64,000 nucleotides of DNA from an uncultured Methanobrevibacter sp. (lineage in GTDB: Archaea > Methanobacteriota > Methanobacteria > Methanobacteriales > Methanobacteriaceae), in assembly GCF_902770715.1 (NCBI RefSeq), contig NZ_CACXTS010000011.1:1-64000 (forward strand), read 5' to 3'. Position numbers and translations under genes: made by a program. The notes under the pieces are model-generated. The model saw only the letters and a list, made by a program, of their open reading frames with translations. It did no database searches and was not told where the DNA came from. Below, in pieces: positions 45,376-53,464 of this stretch; the stretch's first letter is position 1, and each line of letters starts with the position of its first letter.

Positions 45376-47148
45376 CATAACTTTTGCAGACTTTTTGACT
45401 GTGTCCTTAAGATAGGTTGCCTGATAGGTGACCTTCTTGCCAACCTTGAGCTTTTTCAGGACGGACTTTTTAATGGTAACCTTTGCAACACCCTTCTTGT
45501 CGGTTCTTGCCTTGTAGGTCTTGCCCTTGAACTTGAATGTTATTTTTTTGTATTTCAAGGCCTTTTTGCCCTGCTTTAATGTGGCCTTCAAGATTATCCT
45601 TTTGGCGGATTTCTTGACCTTAACTGTCTTCAATGTTACGGCATGCTTGACCTTCAGGGTTTTGGCAATCTTGGTGTTGCCGTGTTTTGCAGTGAGTTTA
45701 TAAGATCCTGGAACCTTATTCAGCTTAAAAGTTGCATAACCCTTCTTGTCTGTCCTGACTGTCTTGATGAACTTGCCGTTTATGTAGAGTTCCACCTTGC
45801 CTGATTTGACAACATTTTTCTTGTGATTGACAACCTTAACCTTGAATGCTACAGGCTTTCCATAATAGCCGGTCACATCCTTTGCAGTCAATTTGAACGC
45901 ATCTATATCGACCGCACCGCGAAGCGGCCTTACAGGATAATCGTCAGCGGAATAATTTGCATATACTCTATGATAGTTTATCAGACCTGCGAGGGAGATT
46001 TCCGCATAGCCGTCGACCAGCTTTCTGGAAGCGAATTCCTTCCCGTCAACAGTGACGGTCAGGTTGCCTGAAGCATCCTTCGGCAATTTCAGGAAAATGA
46101 TGTTTTTCCCGTCGAATGCCCAGTTTCCGCTAGAAGGCTCGATGGCTCCCATTATGCATATGGTTGCGCTTGAGCTTGTCCGGTAGAATTTATCGTCACC
46201 TGCATATGAGACTGTAATATTGTGATTTCCTATGCCTAGCTTGCTGATATCGACGCCGTACCTGATGTAATTGTCCCACTCAAGATATTCGATTAACTTG
46301 AGTGCAGACTTCCTGCCGTCCACTGTGACAGTCATCTTATTCATATCAAGTGAATCCAGCATGAAAAAATCATAGAAATTCTTATATTTTTCCACGGTTT
46401 CCAAATCGTCAAGAGGTATTGAAAAGCCTACGCTGACATTGAAATCCTCGCTGTAAATCAGATTATCCCTTTCATCATAGTATCTGACTTCAACATGGTT
46501 TGTAGTGTTCGGCGCAGGGAAATTCAGGTTTGACTCATCCAATTGAACCCACATCCTCTCTTCAGACACTATAGTATTCAAAATCTCCTTTCCGTCATTT
46601 GATACCACTATTTTGCCTGTTGCATTCCCTTCAGGAAATTCAATGAGTATACTTGAATCCATTTCATTGAGAATTGCCTCACCAGGCACATAAACCTTAA
46701 TCGGCTGAACATCAAACACAAAAGACCTTGTGAGGTTGCTTGATTTGACATCCAGGATGTGTTTTCCAATTGATAGGTTGCCAGAGCCGACCTGATAACA
46801 GTTCATCATGTCGCTGCCATCAATTTTCTTATGCTGCTTTTCATCACCGTCAATGTATGCCTTCAAATCCTTGTCAAGACTCTTATGTGCTGAAAAACAG
46901 ACCGGATCGTCTATGAAAAGATTCTGGTCATCCATAAAGATGGATGGCTCAACTAAAGATTCATCCGGGTGGTCATCCTCAGCCCATGAAGAGAATTTTG
47001 AGGTTTGAATGTCATCTGCCCCATCGCCTGGAATGGCCAATGCACTGTCGGATGTGTCTTGTGTCACATTCTCTTCAGCGCTGACCGCAGCAATGGTTAA
47101 TGCGGCAAAAATTAAAAAACTAAAAATTACTAAATATTTTGCTTTCAC
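45370..47148 (-). CDS. Adhesin-like secreted protein with basic C-terminal module
   Basis: 592 residues. The start GTG 47148 has the best SD of the family (TGGAGGT, 5-base spacer). Signal peptide MKAKYLVIFSFLIFAALTIA ending AVSA. The middle has three or four Ig-like domains (VSYAGDDKFY, NYSADDYPV). Two Lys-rich domains follow in tandem (YYGKPVAFKVKVVNHKKNV and the terminal module ending DTVKKSAKVMK), the same order as in the 755-aa protein. It is the last of six paralogues with this module. A palindrome lies about 155 bases upstream (47299-47319). Confidence 0.87.
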   Translation of the reverse strand: MKAKYLVIFSFLIFAALTIAAVSAEENVTQDTSDSALAIPGDGADDIQTSKFSSWAEDDHPDESLVEPSIFMDDQNLFIDDPVCFSAHKSLDKDLKAYIDGDEKQHKKIDGSDMMNCYQVGSGNLSIGKHILDVKSSNLTRSFVFDVQPIKVYVPGEAILNEMDSSILIEFPEGNATGKIVVSNDGKEILNTIVSEERMWVQLDESNLNFPAPNTTNHVEVRYYDERDNLIYSEDFNVSVGFSIPLDDLETVEKYKNFYDFFMLDSLDMNKMTVTVDGRKSALKLIEYLEWDNYIRYGVDISKLGIGNHNITVSYAGDDKFYRTSSSATICIMGAIEPSSGNWAFDGKNIIFLKLPKDASGNLTVTVDGKEFASRKLVDGYAEISLAGLINYHRVYANYSADDYPVRPLRGAVDIDAFKLTAKDVTGYYGKPVAFKVKVVNHKKNVVKSGKVELYINGKFIKTVRTDKKGYATFKLNKVPGSYKLTAKHGNTKIAKTLKVKHAVTLKTVKVKKSAKRIILKATLKQGKKALKYKKITFKFKGKTYKARTDKKGVAKVTIKKSVLKKLKVGKKVTYQATYLKDTVKKSAKVMK

Positions 47149-47430
47149 GAAAAACCTCCATAAATCGTTAACTATGGAATTATTTATTTAAAAAATCATA
47201 TTTAAGAAACTATTATTAAAAAAGGAATAATGGTTATCTTAACTGTGCATTCAATAACGTGCGTGTTAATTTTCCATGATCCCCCTGACAGCATTAGGGT
47301 TTACAATGAAACTGTAAACACGAGAGGATTTCAATAAGCGAGAAAATTTCGATATGATACATTGTTAGCAAGATGACCCTCCTATGAAATCAGGACTTTG
47401 ATTTGCAATCCCTTAGCTTTTTAAAACAAG
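47149..47430. other. Intergenic region bordering the defence island, with inverted repeat
   Basis: About 280 bases between the adhesin promoter and the helicase gene end. GTTTACA (47299-47305) and TGTAAAC (47313-47319) form a perfect 7-bp inverted repeat with a 7-base spacer, a possible operator. Base composition is less A+T-biased than other gaps. No frame is seen. Confidence 0.45.
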
Positions 47431-50385
47431 TTAATCATTTACAAAATAAGAGTAAAGCTCATCCTTAACTTCCTGATGGATTTTGAACTTGAAATTAACG
47501 ATCGGCTGCTCCCTGTCATTGATTGTCCTGAATACCTGCTTATAAGACAATGGAGTCAATTTTCCAATGTAGTAAAACTCAATGCCCTCGTCATTGCTTT
47601 TCTGGATGAACAGCTCAACATCCAAACCGTCATAATTGATCAGAGGTTCGAGCTCAGGGCTTGTGACCCTCCGGTTGTTTCTACTCATCCAGTTGAACAC
47701 CTCTTTTGAGATGAAATGATCGGCATAGTTGATTGTTTCTGAAATGTCTTCCCTCTTGTTGTAGGTTACAAATATAGGGCAAGTCCCGTATTTTATCTTG
47801 TATCCTCCGATATTCTGGCCGTTCATGAAGCGTTCCCAGTTCATAAGCCTCAATACATCCTCACGTGAGTACTTTTCATATAATTTGAACTGTTGTTCAT
47901 TAATGTAGATGCTGCCATACTTGTAAAATGCATATTTAAGACAATCCTCCAAGTGGCAAACATAGGTTTGATTTGCAAGGCACTTTTTAAAGAGTGCTGA
48001 AACCTCAAACCTGTAATCCTTATTGTTTTCAAGATCCTCATAAACTGACTTGTCGAAATTGAAAAACAGTCTTTCAATGTCAAAATCCTCATCGGTTATG
48101 AACTGTATGGTATTCGCCTGATAGTCATCGCTTGTTTCTTTGCGATAGAAGTTCATGCTCAATACATTGATTGCACTCCTGATTGAGTCGAATTGGTTTT
48201 CAAGGCCATACTTCTCGCTTAAGTACCTTTCAACCTGACTGACAGTGAAATATTTATTGTATTTAAGGCAGCTTAAAATCACAAGCTCGTGCGGCCTTAT
48301 TCCTTTTATCAATTTTTTGGAGATGAACCTCAATGTTGAAAGCTCCTCCTCTGAAAGTTCGCTTTCATAGCCGTCATCCACATCTAAAAGGAAGTCATGG
48401 TATGTCCTGAACTTATTGTGATTTAGGATAATTTCAGGATTGAATTCTCCGTTAATTGCGAAGTCATATAATGAAGGGATCCTTCCCAGCTTGTACTTTA
48501 AATTGTTGTACTTTTCCTTAAACAGCGCCACCTTTGAGAAGGAAGAGTTGTTGATTGACTCATATATACGCTTTTTGGAAATCTCATCAAAGTTGATTGA
48601 AGATGCTCCCGGAATTATCTTGTTTCCCTCCATCAGGTACTTGCGGATCTTGTCCTTATCGTATGACCTGTCCCCTGATAGGGCAATAGGAATCATGAAG
48701 TTGTTCTTGTAGTTTCCGATGAAGTCCAGGATTACTACATATTCCTTGTTCTCGTATTTCCTGAGGCCTCTTCCCAATTGCTGAATGAAAATGATTGGAG
48801 ACTCTGTCGGCCTTACAAGCAATACCTGATTGATTTCGGGAATGTCCACACCCTCATTGAAGATGTCGACCGTGAATATGTATTCGATTTTATCAGGGTT
48901 TTCATCATTTGTAAGCCTGTCGATTGCTTCAAGTCTCTTTTCCTGTGAGTCGTCACCTGTAAGCACCACTGACTTGTAGCCCCTCCTGTTGAATTCTTCA
49001 GATAATAATCTGGCTTCCTCTTTTCTTGAGCAGAACACCAGAGCCTTTCTCCTGTCACCGGAGTATCCGTAAAACTCTGACTTTTCAATCAGATAGTCCA
49101 CACGCTTTGCGGATGCCAAAAGATTGAAATCATGGAAATCATCATCGATAGTGTTGTCGTCGAACTCAACGTCGGTGATTCCGAAATAGTGGAAAGGACA
49201 TAATAAATCCTCTTCAAGTGCCTCCTGCAGGCGGATTTCATGGGCAATGTTGTTGTCAAAAAGATCATAGATATTGAATCCGTCGGTACGCTCAGGAGAA
49301 GCTGTCATTCCAAGCCAAAACTTAGGCTGGAAGTACTGGAAAATCTTTTGATAGCTCAATGCACCTGCCTTGTGAACCTCATCTATGATTATGTAGTCGA
49401 AATGGTCCTTGTCGTATCTTGTGTAGACGTCATCCTTGCTCATTGTCTGGATAGTGGAGAAAAGATAGTTCTTGTCATAGTCCTTGGAGTTACCTGACAA
49501 TAGTCCGAAGTTTTCATAGTCCTTGAAGACATTCTTGTAGGCGTTGATTGACTGCTTTGCAATCTGTTCCCTGTGAACCAAAAACAGGAATCGTTTAGGT
49601 TTGAAGTCCTTAACTGCAAAAGCTGAAGCATAGGTTTTACCAGTACCTGTGGCCGAAACAAGAATAGCTCTGTTTTCACCTTGCTTGATTAGGGATCGGA
49701 GGTTTTTAAGAAAATCCTCCTGCATGATATTAGGAGTCAAATCCTTGATGCTTTTCTTTTTGAGCTCCTCAGTGGTTTGTCTGATTAGTTTGAAGTTCTT
49801 GTTGTCCTCATAGATTTTTTCATATTCTGGAAGGACTTCATCTAAGTTGTCGGCCTCATCCCACAGCTTGTTGAATTCATCCTTGATGTTTTTAAGCATC
49901 TCGCCCTCTTCGAATGCAGTGAACTCAACGTTCCATTCCTTGTTTGTGGTAAGTGCATTGGCCGTCAGATTGGAGCTTCCGACAATGGCCTTGTATGTAT
50001 CATCCTTTCTGAAGATGTACCCTTTGGTGTGGAAGCCTTCCTTCTTGTGGCTGTATAATCTGATTTCAAGGTTTGAAAATTCCTGAAGCTTCCTTAAGGC
50101 CTGAGGCTCTGTGAAAAATAGGTAATCAGTAGTTAGAATCTTTCCCTTGATGTTGTTTTTCTCAAGGGTCCTGAATTCCTCAAGAAAATACATCAGGCCG
50201 TTCATGGTGATGAATGCTGAAGACATTACGAACTCATCACATACATGGAGCTCATCCAAGATGGCATTGACTACCCTTGTGGACTTGTCATTGTACAATA
50301 GCTTTGGTCGAAAGTCCTTGCTTGAGTTGGTGTCCTTGCTGATGAATGCAGTCCTTGCCCCATTTAAGATGTCTTCCGAGTTCAT
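47431..50385 (-). CDS. PLD-domain SF2 helicase with C-terminal DUF3427-like region
   Basis: 984 residues. The N-terminal 200 residues form a phospholipase-D-type nuclease domain with an HKD-like motif (HTKGYIFRKD followed by VGSSNLTANAL). A superfamily 2 helicase comes next: Walker A ILVSATGTGKT, DEVH box IIIDEVHKAG, TASPERTDG, and motif VI QQLGRGLRKYE. The last 400 residues match the DUF3427 pattern found behind such helicases, with strands like IGGYKIKYGTCPIFVTYNKR. It is probably a nucleic-acid-degrading, ATP-driven complex. It starts 1 base after the 49-aa gene, which is 3 bases after a NUDIX gene. Helicase-DUF3427 proteins next to NUDIX hydrolases occur elsewhere, and a defence role is likely but inferred. 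Confidence 0.85.
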   Translation of the reverse strand: MNSEDILNGARTAFISKDTNSSKDFRPKLLYNDKSTRVVNAILDELHVCDEFVMSSAFITMNGLMYFLEEFRTLEKNNIKGKILTTDYLFFTEPQALRKLQEFSNLEIRLYSHKKEGFHTKGYIFRKDDTYKAIVGSSNLTANALTTNKEWNVEFTAFEEGEMLKNIKDEFNKLWDEADNLDEVLPEYEKIYEDNKNFKLIRQTTEELKKKSIKDLTPNIMQEDFLKNLRSLIKQGENRAILVSATGTGKTYASAFAVKDFKPKRFLFLVHREQIAKQSINAYKNVFKDYENFGLLSGNSKDYDKNYLFSTIQTMSKDDVYTRYDKDHFDYIIIDEVHKAGALSYQKIFQYFQPKFWLGMTASPERTDGFNIYDLFDNNIAHEIRLQEALEEDLLCPFHYFGITDVEFDDNTIDDDFHDFNLLASAKRVDYLIEKSEFYGYSGDRRKALVFCSRKEEARLLSEEFNRRGYKSVVLTGDDSQEKRLEAIDRLTNDENPDKIEYIFTVDIFNEGVDIPEINQVLLVRPTESPIIFIQQLGRGLRKYENKEYVVILDFIGNYKNNFMIPIALSGDRSYDKDKIRKYLMEGNKIIPGASSINFDEISKKRIYESINNSSFSKVALFKEKYNNLKYKLGRIPSLYDFAINGEFNPEIILNHNKFRTYHDFLLDVDDGYESELSEEELSTLRFISKKLIKGIRPHELVILSCLKYNKYFTVSQVERYLSEKYGLENQFDSIRSAINVLSMNFYRKETSDDYQANTIQFITDEDFDIERLFFNFDKSVYEDLENNKDYRFEVSALFKKCLANQTYVCHLEDCLKYAFYKYGSIYINEQQFKLYEKYSREDVLRLMNWERFMNGQNIGGYKIKYGTCPIFVTYNKREDISETINYADHFISKEVFNWMSRNNRRVTSPELEPLINYDGLDVELFIQKSNDEGIEFYYIGKLTPLSYKQVFRTINDREQPIVNFKFKIHQEVKDELYSYFVND

Positions 50386-50386
50386 A

Positions 50387-50536
50387 TTATTCGTTTTCTA
50401 GGTGTTTGATTAAATCGTTTAGCTTGTCTATTTGAAGTTGGAATTCCTCTTCTCTTGGAGTTCCTCTGACTTTTTCAAGTTTTTCCAAAAGTTCATCCCT
50501 TTTGGTTATTGCTAGATTTATTCTATTGTCAGGCAT
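50387..50536 (-). CDS. 49-aa helical protein between NUDIX and helicase genes
   Basis: Short gene that is easy to miss: ATG 50536 reads MPDNRINLAITKRDELLEKL and ends in IKHLENE with TAA at 50387-50389. It is very polar, with heptad-like Leu spacing (ELLEKLEKV, FQLQIDKLNDLIKHL), so it is probably two helices or a coiled coil. The SD GGAGGAT lies inside the end of the NUDIX gene, and spacing is 3 bases upstream and 1 base downstream. Such tight packing means translation with both neighbours. It could be a subunit, adaptor or antitoxin-like regulator of the helicase; no family is recognised. Confidence 0.8.
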   Translation of the reverse strand: MPDNRINLAITKRDELLEKLEKVRGTPREEEFQLQIDKLNDLIKHLENE

Positions 50537-50539
50537 TTT

Positions 50540-50932
50540 TTAATCCTCCATTGTTTCCTTTAAGTAGTCTACTGCTTTGATGTCTGCTGGAATCCAATTG
50601 ACTTCGTCAAGTTCCGCTTTTGTGAGCCATTTGGCATCGTTGTGCTCGAGAAGCTTTGGAGTTCCTTCAGTAATAATTGCTTCAAAGCAGGACATTTTAA
50701 GATAAAAAGTAGGATATTGATATTCAAGGTCCAGAGCGAATTTTGTGGGTTTGATTGTGCAGTCGAGCTCTTCTTTGATTTCTCGGATTAGGGCTTCCTC
50801 TTTGGTTTCGTTTGTTTCTATTTTTCCGCCTGGGAATTCCCACATGTTAATGAATTCACCGTAGCCCCTTTTGGTTGCTAGGATTTTATTGTCCTTTTTA
50901 ATAATAGCTGCAACGACATTTAAAGTTTTCAT
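50540..50932 (-). CDS. NUDIX hydrolase (MutT-like)
   Basis: 130-residue NUDIX protein. The NUDIX box is complete: GGKIETNETKEEALIREI followed by KEEL, after EFPGG. The opening MKTLNVVAAIIKKDNKILAT and the late WLTKAELDEVNWIPAD fit the MutT/CTP-pyrophosphohydrolase branch. It could clean 8-oxo-dGTP, or hydrolyse a nucleotide signal or modified nucleotide as part of the linked helicase system. SD AAAGGAG precedes ATG 50932. It is the first gene of a three-gene operon with the 49-aa protein and the PLD helicase. Confidence 0.92.
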   Translation of the reverse strand: MKTLNVVAAIIKKDNKILATKRGYGEFINMWEFPGGKIETNETKEEALIREIKEELDCTIKPTKFALDLEYQYPTFYLKMSCFEAIITEGTPKLLEHNDAKWLTKAELDEVNWIPADIKAVDYLKETMED

Positions 50933-51028
50933 TAGTATTCTCCTTTGGTTAAATATTTGGCAGCTTACGTTATAAAGATTATACTTGATTTAAATAAAAG
51001 CAGGATTATATATATAATTGGTGTTCAA

Positions 51029-51520
51029 ATGGATAAAAATAAAATTATTATTATAGTGTTGATTGCTATTATTGCTATTTTCGCATGTTTAATTGCATCT
51101 ACATTAATAAGTCAAGGAAACCAGGACAATATTATTACAGTTGATGGAATAACATTCAACACAACTAATGCAACAGATTTCATGAAAAAAGGTGAAAAAA
51201 ATGAGACATATTACCATATCGATTATTACAGTAGTGAAAATGGAACTGGAAAATCTTATGTAAATATCCTCGATTTTAGTCAATTTAGTGATTCACAAAA
51301 TAACTTATTCGATAACATGCTAAATTCCCATAAAAACGCTCCATCCCAGACAATTAATGGCATAATCGTGTATACAGAATCTGTAACTACTGGAGAGGAT
51401 GTTGGTGCGCCAGTATATGTTTCATTTATTAAAAATAATGATTTGAAAAAATTAGTTATAGTTGGATCTCGCGATGCAAATGAAACCGCCAAGATGGCCT
51501 CTTCTTTAAAATTTAATTAA
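51029..51520 (+). CDS. Membrane-anchored hypothetical protein
   Basis: 163 residues from ATG 51029 (SD GGTG 6 bases up); the longer reading from 50945 lacks an SD. One N-terminal transmembrane helix (IIIIVLIAIIAIFACLIAST) is followed by a soluble domain of about 130 residues with several strands (GITFNTTNATDF, ESVTTGEDVGAPVYVSFI, KKLVIVGSRDANETAKMASS). This resembles PsbP-like or DUF4367-type extracellular domains of methanogens; no catalytic motif. Divergent from the NUDIX operon. Confidence 0.65.
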   Translation: MDKNKIIIIVLIAIIAIFACLIASTLISQGNQDNIITVDGITFNTTNATDFMKKGEKNETYYHIDYYSSENGTGKSYVNILDFSQFSDSQNNLFDNMLNSHKNAPSQTINGIIVYTESVTTGEDVGAPVYVSFIKNNDLKKLVIVGSRDANETAKMASSLKFN

Positions 51521-51576
51521 CATGATTGATTTTAGGAGACATATCTCCTAAACTTCAATATTAATAGAATTATAAC

Positions 51577-53457
51577 TTATTTTGGATTAACACTAACATA
51601 CACCAAAGGAATCAAACCATTATTAAATAACAATGTCTTAAGAGCTTCTCTAATGAATTTTTCTAAATCATCTTCATCAGCCCCTTCATTTCCAGGAGTT
51701 AATGAAAATGCACCTACAGATGGAATAATTTTATTTGATTCAAAAAATTGTTTAGGTTTATTTCCAGGATATAATACATAAGCCCCTTCAGTTTTTAGAA
51801 TAGAATCCTTATATGTGTGCATCTTATAAATATCCCCATCTTTAAAGACATAATCTTTTTCTTCAAGAGAATCTCTTTCATCAATTTCTTCATCTAACTC
51901 TTTATCAGATTTAACAATACTATAAAAATTAGCAATTTCCAATTCAGAGCGATATTTTGCATCAAAATGAATATAATTTACATGTTTGCCAATTTTAACA
52001 CGTAAAGTGTAATCCGGCCTAAATGCAAGGGAATACGACCTATATTCAGACCCCTCTGAAAATCTTAAATTGTAAAATAGCTCAACATCAATTTCTTGAT
52101 CATGTAAAAACAATTTGAATTTTTTACGAGACCTTTTCCCTCTTTTAATGCTTATTGACCAATTGTCTTTATTAATTTCAAATACATCTTCAAAATTAAT
52201 CTTATTAACACTCATATCATTTAAGACTTTCAATAGCTTGAAGTAACACCAATATTCATACAATTCAGATAGTTTTTTCTCAAATCCTTTAAACTGCTCA
52301 TTAACTTCATCCCAACTTAACCTAAATGAGAATTCAAGCATTAAAAAGTATTGGAAAATTTCCCTATAACCCTCTTTTTTCTGTAAAATCTGTGAATTGA
52401 ACGGAACATACTCCATTGCCGAAATATGATTGAAAAACTTAGCGGACAAATAATATTCGATTTCATCCCCAAATGACAATAACTTATCTTTAATGTAGCC
52501 CTCTTTGGATGTTTCAAGTAATTTTTCAATTAAATCTCGTACTAATTCTAAAAAATATTTGAAAAATCTGTTTTCAGGAATGTCAATGACATCTTCATGT
52601 TTAATTTGTTCTATTTCACGAGGAATATATCCATTTAATTTGCGAACAATTTCAAAATCAGCGTCTGATTTGAATAAGTTATTTGGTCTTGAAACAATAT
52701 TTTTAAGAGTGTTCTGATTAACATTTGAAGCAAATGATAGTGGAACAGTTTCCACATGGTTTTTAAGCTGTGAATGTAAGTTTTTAGTCAAATATTCAAA
52801 TATTGATGGTAAATTCTCCTGTCTGAAAAGATATTCTAAAAACATGAAATCTTCATAATAGGTTTCTTTCTGTCTTAAATCAAGCTCAAATTCTTGATAC
52901 AAGGGGGATTTGACTTCAAAAATCAAACTTAATGCATGTTGTGACAAATCAGCAATCATTGCAGAATATTGATTGAAATAGTCTATTTTTTTGGATCTAA
53001 CTTCAATAGGAATTTTAATTGAGTTAATGTCATCCTTTCTAACATCTAAAAATGATTTTCCAACATAGCTTCTAAAATTAAGTGTTCCGGCAATTTTATA
53101 GTTTTTATCATCACCTAATGTGAATCTGAATGGTTTAAAATGATTATCATTGATTTTTGTTAACGAATATAAAATATCATAGCTTGCATTGGCATCTTTA
53201 GATTCAAATAATATTTGATATTCAGTTTCTTCTAAAAACATTAGCTTAGCGAAATTAGCACCAATATCCGGACAATATTGAATTGGAGTCATATTGTCTG
53301 GCTCGTCAACAATCGGAATATTCACTAACCTTAATGATTGCGAGATGTTAATGTTGGATTCGAAATCGCCCACATAATCAAGAGAACTGACTGTTAATGT
53401 TCCAATTTCATTTGAATCTTCATCAGTCAAGTGAATAATAACTTTTTGCTCAATCAT
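51577..53457 (-). CDS. McrC-like DUF2357 nuclease subunit
   Basis: 626 residues, no signal peptide. An N-terminal DUF2357-like region (to about 430) is followed by a C-terminal PD-(D/E)XK nuclease fold: the Asp in FRPDYTLRV and the D-x-K in HFDAKYRSE. This is the architecture of McrC relatives that work with an McrB-type AAA+ motor, cutting DNA with modified bases or foreign DNA. It begins 7 bases after the McrB-like gene, clearly one operon. Which modification is read, if any, would be set by the partner's N-terminus. Confidence 0.85.
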   Translation of the reverse strand: MIEQKVIIHLTDEDSNEIGTLTVSSLDYVGDFESNINISQSLRLVNIPIVDEPDNMTPIQYCPDIGANFAKLMFLEETEYQILFESKDANASYDILYSLTKINDNHFKPFRFTLGDDKNYKIAGTLNFRSYVGKSFLDVRKDDINSIKIPIEVRSKKIDYFNQYSAMIADLSQHALSLIFEVKSPLYQEFELDLRQKETYYEDFMFLEYLFRQENLPSIFEYLTKNLHSQLKNHVETVPLSFASNVNQNTLKNIVSRPNNLFKSDADFEIVRKLNGYIPREIEQIKHEDVIDIPENRFFKYFLELVRDLIEKLLETSKEGYIKDKLLSFGDEIEYYLSAKFFNHISAMEYVPFNSQILQKKEGYREIFQYFLMLEFSFRLSWDEVNEQFKGFEKKLSELYEYWCYFKLLKVLNDMSVNKINFEDVFEINKDNWSISIKRGKRSRKKFKLFLHDQEIDVELFYNLRFSEGSEYRSYSLAFRPDYTLRVKIGKHVNYIHFDAKYRSELEIANFYSIVKSDKELDEEIDERDSLEEKDYVFKDGDIYKMHTYKDSILKTEGAYVLYPGNKPKQFFESNKIIPSVGAFSLTPGNEGADEDDLEKFIREALKTLLFNNGLIPLVYVSVNPK

Positions 53458-53464
53458 TTAAATC

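Noticed and set aside
47299..47319. Terminator of the PLD helicase operon
   Set aside because: The stem is short, more than 100 bases beyond the stop codon and has no T tract; it is better kept as an unexplained inverted repeat.
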